Positions 1 to 13,000 of a DNA stretch of 64,000 nt are shown in pieces. The DNA is from Fratercula arctica (lineage: Eukaryota > Chordata > Aves > Charadriiformes > Alcidae). The stretch spans positions 53,235,672 to 53,299,671 of the forward strand of contig CANTUZ010000004.1 of NCBI GenBank assembly GCA_947846985.1. Reading direction: 5' to 3'. The notes below the pieces were generated by a model that made no database searches, was not told the DNA's origin, and worked only from the letters and a program-made list of their open reading frames with translations. The first letter of the stretch is position 1. Each line of letters opens with the position of its first letter. The translations under genes were made by a program, and so were the position numbers.

Positions 1-1633
1 AGAGTTCAATTCAGTTCCTAGACATACAACAGGTTTTCTTTATAACCTTATTAGCTTAATTGAACATTTTGTTGCTACACTAGCTACTTTGCTAGCAGAT
101 CAAATATGAAAAGTTTTTTGTTGCTGATTTTTTTCCTTTCATTTAAGACATTTCTTTTGACAGCTAGACCCTTCTCTTACTCTATTTGCCCTATTTCAAG
201 CACAGTATTGTAACAGATGCTGTTGAAATAGCAATGGCAACTGTAACTGTGAACAGAAATCATTAAAAAAATAAAACAAACCAAAACACACTCGTATGTA
301 TACACAAGGTCATCTATTCGACAGAGTATCCTAATATTTTAAAAATCAGGACTGAAAAAACAGGTGCCCACAGGGGAAAAAAGGTCTGAAACCTGTATGG
401 TCTGAAATTGTGTTCAAAGGTAGCCCATTTCTCCCAGGATGCAAGATTTATTTATCTATCTGACTCCTATCATGTTCATTAACACATTTTATGATATTGT
501 TTTCCTGCTATAAGAGACATAGAAGTCTTCCAAATAGATGTATCTGTCCCACAAGTTTACCTTAGGCTACATCTTCGTGATTCACTTAAGATGATCTAAG
601 CCCATGTAGTTCAGGATAACGTCCAGGTGAGATTCCCTTCCCCTACAAGCCAGATCACTTCTGCTGCATGGACATTTAAGCTACTTGTCAATCAGTTCCT
701 AAACTACTGCTATTTACAGTGCAATGCTGTACAATACAGTCACAAATTTCAGTTTGCCTTAAAATGCTACACAGTAGAGACATGGTTTCAAGGGATACCA
801 GCAAGCAGCTGAAGCATCATGCAACAAAAAGGCAGGAGAACAATTACAGCCAGCCCAAGTGGTATTGTGGCTACTTATAATCAGAACCCTTGTTTTATTT
901 TTCCATTTATCACCATCATTTACTTAGTTTCACAAAACACTCATTTAGTCATTTTTATTTCTACTTATGAACTGGCTGCATATCCTACCGTAGTAAGTTT
1001 TCCTGAACTCTCATATGAACTTACTACATGCAAGCATGGAAATATGGGCTCAGTTGAAATAATTTTAACTGCATACAGCCAGTTGAGAAATCATTGAAGG
1101 AAAATGAACAGTAAATTGTTGTTAAATTGAGGATCTATTACAAATTCAGGAACTCAGGGACTGGTCCCAGTTATGAATCACAAATTGAAGTTGAGTCAAC
1201 AACGTGATGCTAGTGCGAAGAAGAGAAATCTTCTCAAATGAGGTGCCAGTAATGTCAAGACCTCAAGGGTAATCATTTTTTTAATTCTGTTTAGTACCGA
1301 TAAAATTTGTAATTTTGCATCCAGTTTCACCATGCTTCAGAAGAGGGATGTCATATCAGATCATCCAATCAACGAGCAACAAAAAGGAAACACACTTTAG
1401 AAACTGAGTCCATTAGGAAAATCAGTGGATTTCAGTTTGCTTTTTTCCAAGGGAAAAAACCCCTGTGCTCTGGGTAGACACAATAATCACCTTTCAACAT
1501 CTGAAAAGTTATTCAAAGGTGACAGGAAACCACCCCTCTTCAAAGACAAGAATAAATCAACCTACCGTGCAAAATTTGTGAAACTGCAAGAGTAACAGCA
1601 AAAAGCTCCACCAGCTTATGTTTAACGTTTGAT

Positions 1634-1814
1634 GAAACACTGAACAGGTTGCCCAGAGTGGTGATAGATACCCCATTCCTGGAAACATTCAAGGTCAGGC
1701 TGGACAGGGCACTGCACAACCTGATCTAGTTGAAGATGTCCCTGCTCATTGCAGGGGGGTTGGACTAGATGACCTTTGAATGTCCCTTCCAACCTAAACT
1801 ATTCTATGATATTC
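1634..1814 (+). mobile_element. CR1 LINE, 5'-truncated 3' end
   Basis: Starts in the end of CR1 ORF2 (a region equivalent to 'tggaacaggctgcccagag') and continues through 'ggttggactagatgacc' and 'cccttccaacc' to the short terminal repeat 'attctatgatattc'. The copy is diverged and non-functional. Confidence 0.9.
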
Positions 1815-1869
1815 AGAAAAATCTATGAAGAAAGGCGAAATACCACATAGGAAGACTGCAGAATCTCCT

Positions 1870-1999
1870 ACAGTGAAGGATTAACAAACGGGTCTGGCAA
1901 ACCTCTGTTAGAAGTGTTCTTAGTATGTTTGATGCTGTCTTAGAGCACATGGTTGGATTACATGATCTTTGACCTTCCTCCCAGTCCTATATTCCTATG
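1870..1999 (+). mobile_element. old CR1 LINE fragment
   Basis: A degraded CR1 tail lying just after another CR1. It shows 'ggttggattacatgatctttga' and 'cagtcctatattcctatga', which line up with the usual CR1 3' end. It is more diverged than its neighbour, so it probably belongs to an older subfamily. Confidence 0.6.
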
Positions 2000-3930
2000 A
2001 ACCAATACTGCTATTATTTCAGGGAAGCTTTTAATTAATTCCTTGAACTGCCTTTTCTCCAAATTCCTTTATATTTACTTCCTTGCACTGCTCTGTCACT
2101 TTACTCAAGCACAGGCTGCTTTTCTTCTAGTCTGTAGACAGCTCTGCAACATCACACGTGGCATGTGAGAAAGGTGACAGGCACTCACTAATGACAACTG
2201 CAAAGTTTCCAAGTCAGTGACTTAAACCCACCTGAAGAGCTGTGCCAAAACACGAGCTTTGTTCTGCTTTTTGTGAGCTCAGAAGACCGGTAATTTACTG
2301 TCTAAATAATTCCCATATCATCTGAAGCCTTGTCTTTTGTTGCATGAACTCCAACAGAGAAAGGAAATGTACCAGTCTCCTCTGGAAGAACTGTTTGATC
2401 ATGAACAGTGAGGCCATAAAATACATACAATAATCTACATTTTCATTCTGATGGCAAATATGAAGATTGAGTAAGCTCTTTCAAAAGCTTCGTAGCAGTT
2501 GTAATTAAAATAAAGCTAGCAATAATGTTTGTCATTTTGACTGTCATAATGAGGGATCAGTTTGTGGCTGGTTTTACAGCATCAATAGTCACCTTAAGGT
2601 CAGGCTTCATCATGTATCATTTGCCTGACTGTCTCTTAAACAAAAAGCAGTAAAAACATGAATTTTATCCCCTTCACTCTTTCCTTCTTATTTTTCACCC
2701 CAGAAAACCCAGAACTTTGGCAAATGGTGACAATCAGTTATTAGAGAGGTCTCTGTGAAATATTAGAGAACACAGTACCCACTGTAAATCCTGGTAAGAC
2801 TTTTGCATTTAAACACCTATTTAACATTTGCTAGAATTCAAGAAGGAATTAGGCAAAAAATTTTATCTTTTAAACCTCAAAGGACATTATCATGACAAAA
2901 ATAATGTATTTCTTCTTAAAAGTCCCTCTGTGGAGCATTAATGGCACCCTACAACAGCAATATAAGAAATTATCTGTATTTTTCTTTTTATCTCAAACTC
3001 CCTGAGATCAATAACACCAGTGAGAGCATTTTCACACTTACTTCTCAGATAATAACACCACTGAATTTTATTTTAGCTGAACACTAAAAGATTATTTTAA
3101 GTGAAAGTAAATGACTTTTTGGCACACTTTGGTGGCTTGAGGGTTGTTTTCTTCCTGGATATAAATTATAAGTAGATTCCAGAACTTCTTATACCTTATG
3201 ATCGTAGTTGTTGTTGCTGTTTACGCTCAAAAAGAAAATATCCCTGTGATTAAACATCACTGAGACAGAGCAATTTAGGAAAAAATACAAAATAAAGATG
3301 CAATATTTAAATTGACACTAGACATTGGAAACAAAAGACATCCAGAATTCAAATGACATTACAGCTACAAGACTGTTTTTTTTTTTAAAATGTTTGATGC
3401 TTGTAGTCCCAGAATTGATTAAATCATACTAAAAGACATTCAAAGGTTTCTCGTTTTTTTCAAACTCTTTTTGCTTTCTCAGTTTCAATGGAGAACAAAG
3501 TGGAAGCTTAAATACCAGATTTCAGACTATGAAGAAAAGGAATTTCTTCCTTTCTGCCTAAACCACGTCTTTCAGGTTGGAATATTTGTATTGCCAGATC
3601 TAGCCGAAGTCCACTTCATCATTAGCATAGGAAGATTACTTAAATTACTAAAAACCTAAATAGACTCTATGTTTTTTTAATGTAAGATACTTCTAAAATC
3701 TTTAAAAAGACCAAAATATTTGAGTTTCAGCAGAACCTGACAGCCAGACCAATTTGAGTCTTTGCAAATCACCTCCTTAATCTCTCCCAGTTTCTAAGAG
3801 AAATGGGGATAATAATAGCTACCTCCCTCAAAAGAGCGGGTATATAAAGATTAGTTAAGCATCATAAAGTTCATCATATTGAGTACATTAAAATTATTTC
3901 CAGGTGCTTTTGGTGATTCCTGTTTCCTAC

Positions 3931-4007
3931 CTGACGCCACGTGTTCCCACAGTCAGACGTTATGTACATCTCTTCTTTATACTCAACCAGCTGGGACCCC
4001 AGGTTAC
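3931..4007 (-). CDS. SORCS2: SORCS2 exon (most 3' exon in window), VPS10 domain, 77 nt
   Basis: Exon of 77 nt: it completes the split Gly codon, then encodes 25 codons starting [20 protein letters not shown] and ending with TWRQ in phase 0. The acceptor is ctgtttcatgacag and the donor gtagga. The Asp box TSDCGNTW lies at concatenated residues 331-338. The next exon of the gene was not found in 1-3930 and should lie outside the window. Confidence 0.95.
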
Positions 4008-7000
4008 CTGTCATGAAACAGGAGGAAACAAGGGTTGTATCCACGTGAGCAAGAGAGATTGGATCTAGTCCTGGTGCCACTCAGAGTGAGAAGTTTCTAG
4101 GTCAGAGCAAGAACTAAACTCAGATGACGAGCAGGCGTACTTCATTTCTGGGAGCACCAGATAAATCCTCTTAAAAACACATATGTACACTTTTAACTTC
4201 CTTCTTTATATCGCTAGCTGCCTATAGGTGGGAGCAATGAGGGCAAACAAACATTTTAGTTTTGTTGCTGCAGGCTGAAAAATTATTAGAAAAGAACACG
4301 TATTTAAGATGTAAGTCTGAAACACCCATAAACTCAGAAGCCATACCTTAACCTTAATCTCATTCTGTAAAATTATTAATCTTGAATGTAAACTGTTAAA
4401 GTAAAAAAAAAAATCTTTTATCTGTAAGAATTCATGAAGTGGTAGCAAAATCTAGAATCTGGAGAAATACATAACACTGAAAAGAGGTGCAGGGGTGTTG
4501 AAAAAGTGTGTAAACACAAAATAATCTAAAGCAGAATTACTTGATTTACCGAAATATCGACCAGGAAGCTACTGAATATTTTGACAAAATGCAGTGAGGA
4601 GCAGCAGCTAGCATTCAGACTACTGCAAAGCAAACAGAATTGTGAAACTTGTGGAAGATGATCTTAGCAGATGCAATCCCAAATACTGAGATCTCCATCT
4701 TTTAACATGTAGTATTTTCAAATAGCAAACTATTAAGCCACCAGGCAGTTTACAGTATTCTAGGGGAGAAGCAATCATAGCACAATATTCCTTCTGAATG
4801 GTATCCTCCAGGGGATTTTGACTTAAATATATGGTTTGCATGTTTTTACAGTAAAAATAAGACTGAAGTTATCAGATCCTCTTAAGCAGAAGAGACGAGG
4901 GAAGAAAACACTTGAGATTAGGATAGTGGTATGAAATTTCACTTGTGTGTTATATAAATAGCTGGTTTTAACCACCAAAACAGATCTGTTTATGCAGAGT
5001 GCGCTCATTAGTGCTGAAAGGTTCCTGAGAGGAATAACAGCACCCACTGCCCAAAATACACGCTCTATTTGGACTATCCAGATTGTGTGTGCACCACTGT
5101 TTAATGGTATAACTCTACATTATTTAACCCTAAATACAGCCTAGATGGGATTAGAATATTTACGTTGAATCAGGGAATTTATAGGAGTCAGTTCATTTCT
5201 TTCAAATGCATCTAAGGTTTTAGAAGATGCCACTGCCCCTTCTTAGGTTCTCATGTTTCCAACCCACTTCATGCTCTCTCATTTATCAAATAATTCAGCA
5301 CAGATTTAGTTGGCCGTGTCATTTTGAAAATAAGATCCTGTTCTTGTAGGCAATGGGGAGACTTGATAAGGTCACTACAGTATGGATGAAGGTGAAGTAG
5401 ACTGAACACATACTTATGAATCAGGCTCGTATAGATGAAGTAGATGTAAGACCTGTAAGATTAAAAACGTGTCAAAACCAGTTTACAGACTCCCAGAACA
5501 GGAATGACTACTATTGGATGTGACAGCAGTTGTGCCAAGCGGGAAGGAAAGAGAAATGGGTAATTGTGGAGTGAACACACCCTATTTTTTCCCCTGCAAA
5601 CACCTTCATCTTCAAAAACAGCCCACCATTAAGTCAGCACTGAGGCCATGGGGCACTTGCCCAGGCAATGCGTGGTCTCACCTTCCCACTGCTCTGCCTG
5701 CTGACTTGAGTCATGGAGCCAGGGTAGAAAGGGCCACCATATGGCTTCCCAAAAGGGTTATCATTTATACATAAGGCTGCCTAGGTTTTAAGAAACAAAG
5801 GCTCTAGTGATACCAGCAATCGAAACGAAACCTCCACAAGAGAAATGACAGAAAATTACAACCATATCATCAGTGTTAAGAACAAAGAACCAAAGGCCTA
5901 ACACAAAGTTCGATTTTTTTAAAAAAACAAATTAAGCTTTTGGTTTTATTCTGTCCAACAGTCCTTGGAAAATTACATGTTTTGGTTACAGTCACATTGC
6001 ATTCGTTTAGACAGATCTTCCATTATAAGAGAAAAAAATCCATTAATTAAACATGATTAAGTTGTAAATATTATCTAATGAGAGATCTAAAATGAAAGCT
6101 TCACATTTGAATCCAGTTGTTTTTTCTCCTCAAATTCAAGTTTATTTAAAACTTTTTGGTTTATGGCATTTTCAATTTATTATCACTTTGAATCCTAGAA
6201 CCCCGTGTAAGCAAAGACCAGGAAACGTGATCCGATTTTCCTGAGTCTCACAGATCTCATCAGCAGGTAGGACCAGATCCCATCAGCTTTGTGTAGTGAA
6301 GATTAATTTGGTCACTAGAAGGAAGTATGAATGAGAAATCACCTTCTTGGGATTTGTAGGAAGGGAAGGGGGAGATTTGATTTGCTGCTTATACAAAACA
6401 TATTTCTTTTGCTATTCTTACTTTCCTTTGCATAGATTTCACTGGTATATGTTTCTGCAAATGGCTATGTTTTTGCGCTTCTGCAATCACTCACAGAACT
6501 TTTTCTTTGAGATAGCCAGGGATAGAAATATTTATTCCTTGCTAGAATCCAAAGAATTGCTGTCAGTCTACACCCTTCTTTGCACGATACCTTTAATGAA
6601 AGCATTGCTAGTTTTGCTCCTGGATAAATGTTTATTCTACATCTTTTTGCCACTTACTGAAATCTGCTTACTTGAGTAGGTCTTTATTTTGAGAATTGCT
6701 ATGGATCTGCACTTTAAAAAGTGCAGTGCTAAATTGCCTTAGCTAATGGAGAATCAGTCTGTAAACTAAACAGCATCAACTTGTGCTTCATTAGAAAGCC
6801 TTTTATATCCAGCTGATATGGTAATGACTGAATGATACTAGCAACAGCTTTGTAATTGCAGCTGTGTAAAAAGACAGACATGACTTCTCCTAGTTTTGTT
6901 TTACCTTTATTGCCTTTTCTTGGTAAATGAGCAAAAGGAGTTGGTGGACTCAATTAAAATTACAGAGAAATGCCATTCTGTCAAAAAACACAGCTGATGA

Positions 7001-10000
7001 CAAACCTGGCGCAGAGGCTGGTGCACTGCTTTGGGAAAAAGGACTTCCCTACTCCTTCAACCTTTGATAGCAGACTGTGCCCAGGCCAAGGGTGAAAACC
7101 CAGAGGTTGACAGGTACTTCTGGTTGCTGACATAATGTTCTGTGCGTTCATGAAGGCTGTAATTTCCAGTACGTCCACATTTTTTAGGAGACACAATTAT
7201 ATTACAGAAGTTTGCAAACTTTATAAACTCCAACACATCTTCATGCACATCAGAAAACCCTTTCTGCAAGGGAGGATAAAACTCTTCAGCATAGTTGCAG
7301 TTCGCTATGTGGGTACTGCAGACAACGTCTTGCTGAAAAACAGCATGGGTGGATTCAGAAAGAAAAAGCAGGAGAGGCAGCAAGCAGGGGACCTGCATCA
7401 CCTGTGGAGACAGGGAAGCTCCTGCAAAGCACAGGGTGTTATTTGCCGTAGGAAACAGCCACGCAGCCACATCTCAGGGGTGACAGGCAGAAGGAAATTT
7501 CCATAGGAACACATAGGGGTGTGTGATGCATTTCATGGTATGTGTGATACCATTTCAAAGGGTATCTTTGAAAGCTGTTAGCCTGAAAAAGTGGAACCGG
7601 AATAAAACTAAATCCTTCAAAGAACGTAGCAGACTCACCACGGTTTTATGTGCAAACCTCTCTATTTAACGTGTGTCACACAAGAGTTATGAGTTTCCTC
7701 TATTTAAAGAGTTACATCACTTTATTTTTTATTTCTAATAAAAAATAACTTCAAAGATTTGGGACATTCTGTTATTTTTGAGATTTAAAATAAAGTGCAT
7801 ATTTTTACTTCAAGGCTCTAGCTACCTCGCAGTGTGTCATGTTACTGGATTAAGCCAGCTAACTAGACAAAGCACACGTAATAGCACCCCATAAACCCCT
7901 TTACAACAACTCCAATTCACATCAAATGAAATGCAAAAAATCCTGACATTAATAACATTACAACAAAATGACTCTAAAGTCACAAGAGCACTCAGAAAGT
8001 ACAGCTGAAACATCCTGAAAGTTTCCATGCCGTATCCAAGTGGAACTAGGAACCTTATTTGTGGTAAATGTGGCAGCCTGTAACACATGTGCACAACTGA
8101 CACCACGATCAAGTGATACAGGTGAGAAACTGCCAAATTATGCTCAGCCCCAAGACTGGAAGCCAATACTTACAGTTTGTAAGTACCATTCCCACCACAT
8201 CCTGAAGTGTTCAGACTGTACCGCACACCCGCAAACATCAGCGTGCTGTTTGCCTGGTGAATCACACCAAAATCTGTGCTCCTTATTACAGCTGTAAACG
8301 TCTGCAGTAACTCCTCAGGTGTGCCGCTACAACACAGAAACTTTTCTGTCATTTCAGTAGGTCTGTGTCAGATCTCCAAATCCATATGTGGTAACTAGTA
8401 AAGGTAATATAATACGCTGAAGGCAATTCAGGTTCATACTGAAAAAGTTACTGCACGTGGAACGGGTAATCAACTCCAGGCTATTTTAGCCAGAGCTATA
8501 AATGCTATAATTTTAACATCACTTTGTGATCTAAATGGTGTGAAAACTCCTCTGACACATGACACAGACTGTTTTGCTATCTAGTTTCAAGAAGTTTTGT
8601 CCGTAATACAGAAGCTTCTCAAGTTTGTCTTACTTTATATTATTTTTGTAGCTAAACGACAGGAACTGGAAAGAAGACTGTTCAAATTATTGTGAAAGAA
8701 GACTTTTCAAATTATTGTGAATATTTGCTTCAACTTTGCTTTCTACATTTCTCATCCAATTTTAAACATACTGTAAAGTCATTTTTAGAGGTTCATACTT
8801 TGTCCCTCATAAAGCGACGGTATTATTGCAAACACGACACATACATGAAATAAGGGAAGGCCAGAGACTGTCCTACAGCCCTGAGGCCAGTTGGCATGAC
8901 CTGACTGTGTTCACACCACAGAGTACTCAGGTCTGGCTCTCCCCTGGTGGTGCTACCACAGCCAGAAGATGTATTTTTTGGGTGAGGTTTTGGGGTTTTT
9001 TTGTTTTGGGGTTTTTTGTTTGTTTGTTTTTTCAAGTTTGAATTACCTGAAATAACATGAGAGCTACGTTATAGGCCATGAAAACGGTGTTCTCATGTGA
9101 AGAAACTGAGGATGTGTGTGGCATGCCCCCGATCATGATAGATGTGTCTGAGGGTAGAAGGCCAAGGTATGTTGGGTTGCGTAGGTTAGGAGAGGTAAAC
9201 CTGGTGCTGTCTTGACCACGGCACTTATCAGAAACAGTCCTATGTCTGTGCCTTCTCCCCAGACATGGCCTGGGGGCCCATGTACACCTGAATTCTTCTT
9301 AAACACTTCCCCAAAGGCTTTTGTCACCGACAGAGCCAGGATACTGTGCCAGATGGACTTGGGCCGAGTCAGTATGACTCTGCTGTTATTATGTTCTGAC
9401 ATGTTGTTTCATCAATTTATGAAACAAAGGGAAACATTTTGGTCTTTATTTTGGACTTTTTGATTAAGCATTATTCATCTTTAATTTCTATTACTTGCAT
9501 TCTTATAAAAGTTTTCAAACTGTGCTTTGGGATACAAGAAATCCTCTTTTGCTTTTTTACTTGTCCTGAGTAAAGGCTAATTTTAAAGTTACTAGGTAAA
9601 ATCACACATTCCATCCTTGCAGGGGCAGCAGTCCCAAAAACTAGAATACAGGGATACTGACTACCCCTTCAACATATTTCTCCAAGCTATTCATAACTTT
9701 GCACGTGACATTTCAGCAGTTGGTAGCACAGGGGTGTGAAAGAAACCAATGTATTTTAGTGATGACCAGCGGCCAGCCAAGCTCTCTGGAAAGGTGGTAT
9801 AGCTGTGAAAAACACATACAGATCTCAAGAGAGTAACTAAAAGGTTGTCTTTGCTCAGGCATTTTGTCAGGTTCCCACCGTGCCACGAATTACTTTCATT
9901 TATCATTTACTATTAATTTACATGTTTTAAGAGCTGCCTATCACTGCATTTACCCATATTTTTATATGTGATTTTAGACATGCTTACTGGGAGAAGAAAT

Positions 10001-13000
10001 AATCCCCACATGCAATGCTTTGATAATCCTTCTAATATGGAAAAATCTTTTCCAGCCACTTAAATTTAGCATGTATGCCAGCTCCAAAAAGAGAGGTGTA
10101 CCTTGCCTAGATTAGTGGTAATTAATACAGTTCTAATATCCCTTTGGTCAATGCACAGTAAGCTAAAATTTCATGGTTTGTAAACTTGTAGCCACAGCGA
10201 AGAACAAACATACAACCAATTTGTGTTTAGATGTCCCAAATAGACAGTTTTTGCCTGGCAAGCTGAAGATGCGTTTAGCTGAGGGAGTGATTCACACCAT
10301 CAGAATAGGGGAACATGTTGACATGAGAAAAATCCAAATGAATTGCAGCATCTTCACTCCAAAATGCACTGGGAAGTGCCCAATCATCTCCCTGTTCCCT
10401 CATCCTTTTTGCAGTGGCATCCTAGTATGCCACTTTTGTGAAAAATGATAGAAGTTTATCACAATGTATGCAATGTATTTGGGCCTTATGTGACAAAAAG
10501 TAAACTGAACCTTCCAGCACTTCCTCAATTCGTGTGAATGTGCAGAATTTGCTGGTTGCTTGATTTGCCGTCAGGACTGAAAGCTAAGCAGACAATTGTT
10601 GTGAACTAGCACCTGAAAAATCTACACTTTCTCTAAACATTTTTCATACAGAAGTCCTTCACAAGTTTATAATAAAAATTTACACATCAATTGACACACA
10701 TTTCATAGCTGATGCTGTGAGAAATAGAAGCTGTTGCCAAGATTAAAATGCACAGAAATCAAATGTAAATACAAAATCCCATTACATTTCTTACAGGGAG
10801 CAAAGCAGTTATTTAAAAGAACACTTTAATATGCAGCTATAAAATTTAATATTCTGTCTGAACAATTTATATATATACATAAGCTAAAAATATGCATTCC
10901 TCAGAACTATTTATGCAACTTTAACAGAGTGGATTTTTTTTTTTTTTTTCAAATATGGGTTTAAAAAGATGCAATTTAAAAATCCTATTATTGCATTTTT
11001 CCCAAATGCTCTAGGCATGAATGCTGTTCACCATTTAATTATTTTTTTTAAATTAAAACAATATTCAGTAGTCTTTGTGCTCTGATTTTCAAGCACGGTA
11101 TCAAAACTATCCTTAAGTCATAGGTTAGGTTTTCCATTACCACAAGCAGCTGTGTTGTATAAGCTTTCTACAAAGTGGCCAAACTCCATGTTAAAGGGAT
11201 TTTTGTTGGTTTGTTTGTTTGCCTTTTTGATTGATAGCAACACTGCTCTTACTGAGAGGAACAACTTCATGGCTCTTATGGTCAGAAACTGTTTTCTAAT
11301 TTCTAGTTCTTATTGCATTGCTTGTTTCTACCCCATGGTTACAGTTTCAGGAAAAATGATCATATTCTTTATTGTCCTTTATTTTTCACAGCTCATGAGG
11401 TTCCTCTTGTAAATATTCTCTATTTCCATAACTGCCAAGTAGTCCTTCTTAGCACCTGCTCATTGGCTCTGAAAATTGATGATCAGAATTGTACACATTC
11501 TTATAAGTCACTGTACAGTATTTTTCCAGAATATTAATATTTCCCTCTCTCCGTTGGCAATTGTTTACCTACTTCACCATCAGAACACATTTCCCTTTTT
11601 CACAGCACAAGGCCCTGATGGTTCCTAGACACACTCTGAAGATCTCACATTCACAGATCTTTATCATCGCCAGTCATTTCCAGAAGATGTGCTCTCCCTA
11701 AACCTAGCAGTAAAATTCCAATAATGAATGCGCTAAGAACTTAGTAGTTCTGTTGATTTAGGATTATCAATTTCAAGGATCAGGCCAGAAGAAATTCAAG
11801 CTCATTGTTGGTAAAAGTATTTCTGATAAGAAGCATAAGTTTACAAGGATATCAGGTTTGCCAGATAAAACTGAACATGTGCACTGAATCTAGATGACCT
11901 GAGCATCCAAATAATATAAATGCAAGTCAGAATGAGAGTTGATTCATCTCATCTGTTGGCAAGGGGATGTAGTAGCTCTTTAAGATTTTTAAGACCCCAA
12001 AATAAATCCCTCAGCTCCGTTTGCAACTATGTGACCTTCTACCAGAGGAAGGATGTATTGCACTACTCTTGGGAAAATTTTTCTCACTTTCACACCATCT
12101 CTCCTAGCTAGAGGGTAGCACCATCCCTCATAGCAGCTCCATAGCCAGCTGCTATGAGGGATGGTGCCCCTCTACCATTTTCATTACATTGTAAGTTGCT
12201 CCACAATCAAGTCAAATTTAACATCAGTCCAGTTCTTAATGATATCTGAATGTCATCAAAAAGGTTCCCTCATATTCATGTTGAGGAAAGCTGTTTACAA
12301 GTTTACCTACCGCTACTGTAAGACAATGTCAAAGGGATAAAATCTTGCCCCATTCCAGGAAGGAATTAAGGGCAAAATACTCTTCTCCAACCTGCCATCC
12401 CTAATATAATCTCAGAGAACAGTGCACTTAAACACCACAAAACCCAACCAAATGAAAACAACCCAGTATCTCAAAGAACATTCACAACATCAGATTAAAC
12501 AAGGACAGAGAAAAATGAAATGGAAATAATGTACTAATTAATTAAACCTCATTGCTTCATTTGCTACTAGAAGGAGTTCAGGTACAATATGGTGAGGCTA
12601 AAATTAAGAACCTACATTAGGAGTACCATCATGTAAAAAGAAGATCCCTGAGACGGAAGTTTTTTATTGAAATACTGGAATTCATAAAAGTGAATTAAAC
12701 ACCCAACAGAAATGTATCTACAAGGGCACTGTATAAATTCTTAGTCTCATTCATGTCAATAAAAATACAGCAGCATTTCACTAGGTAGGGTCTGCCTGAA
12801 GTAAATACTTTAAATTCCATTTACACTAGGGGAAAACTTTAAATCTTCAGTTATATTGAAGTAATGGCAGCTGTCAGTCTCTTTGAACACCAAATATGCT
12901 CACCTTGATATTCTCAGGAAATTCTCAATTTAGTAAGCCATTTCTAAGAGACTAGTGTAAGCTAAGGCAGAAATATAATCCATAACAAACATAAAATAAT

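Larger units (their letters stand above)
1..3930 (-). other. SORCS2 intron, 3' part truncated by the window edge
   Basis: Non-coding sequence downstream of the last visible SORCS2 exon. It holds two CR1 remnants (1634-1814 and 1870-1999). The rest is A+T-rich unique sequence with short homopolymers (for example a T tract near 3378-3386). No reading frame resembling the next SORCS2 exon was found on the minus strand. Confidence 0.8.

Noticed and set aside
11150..11540. Possible ancient antisense CR1
   Set aside because: A few phrases are similar in kind, but no ordered set of blocks could be followed.
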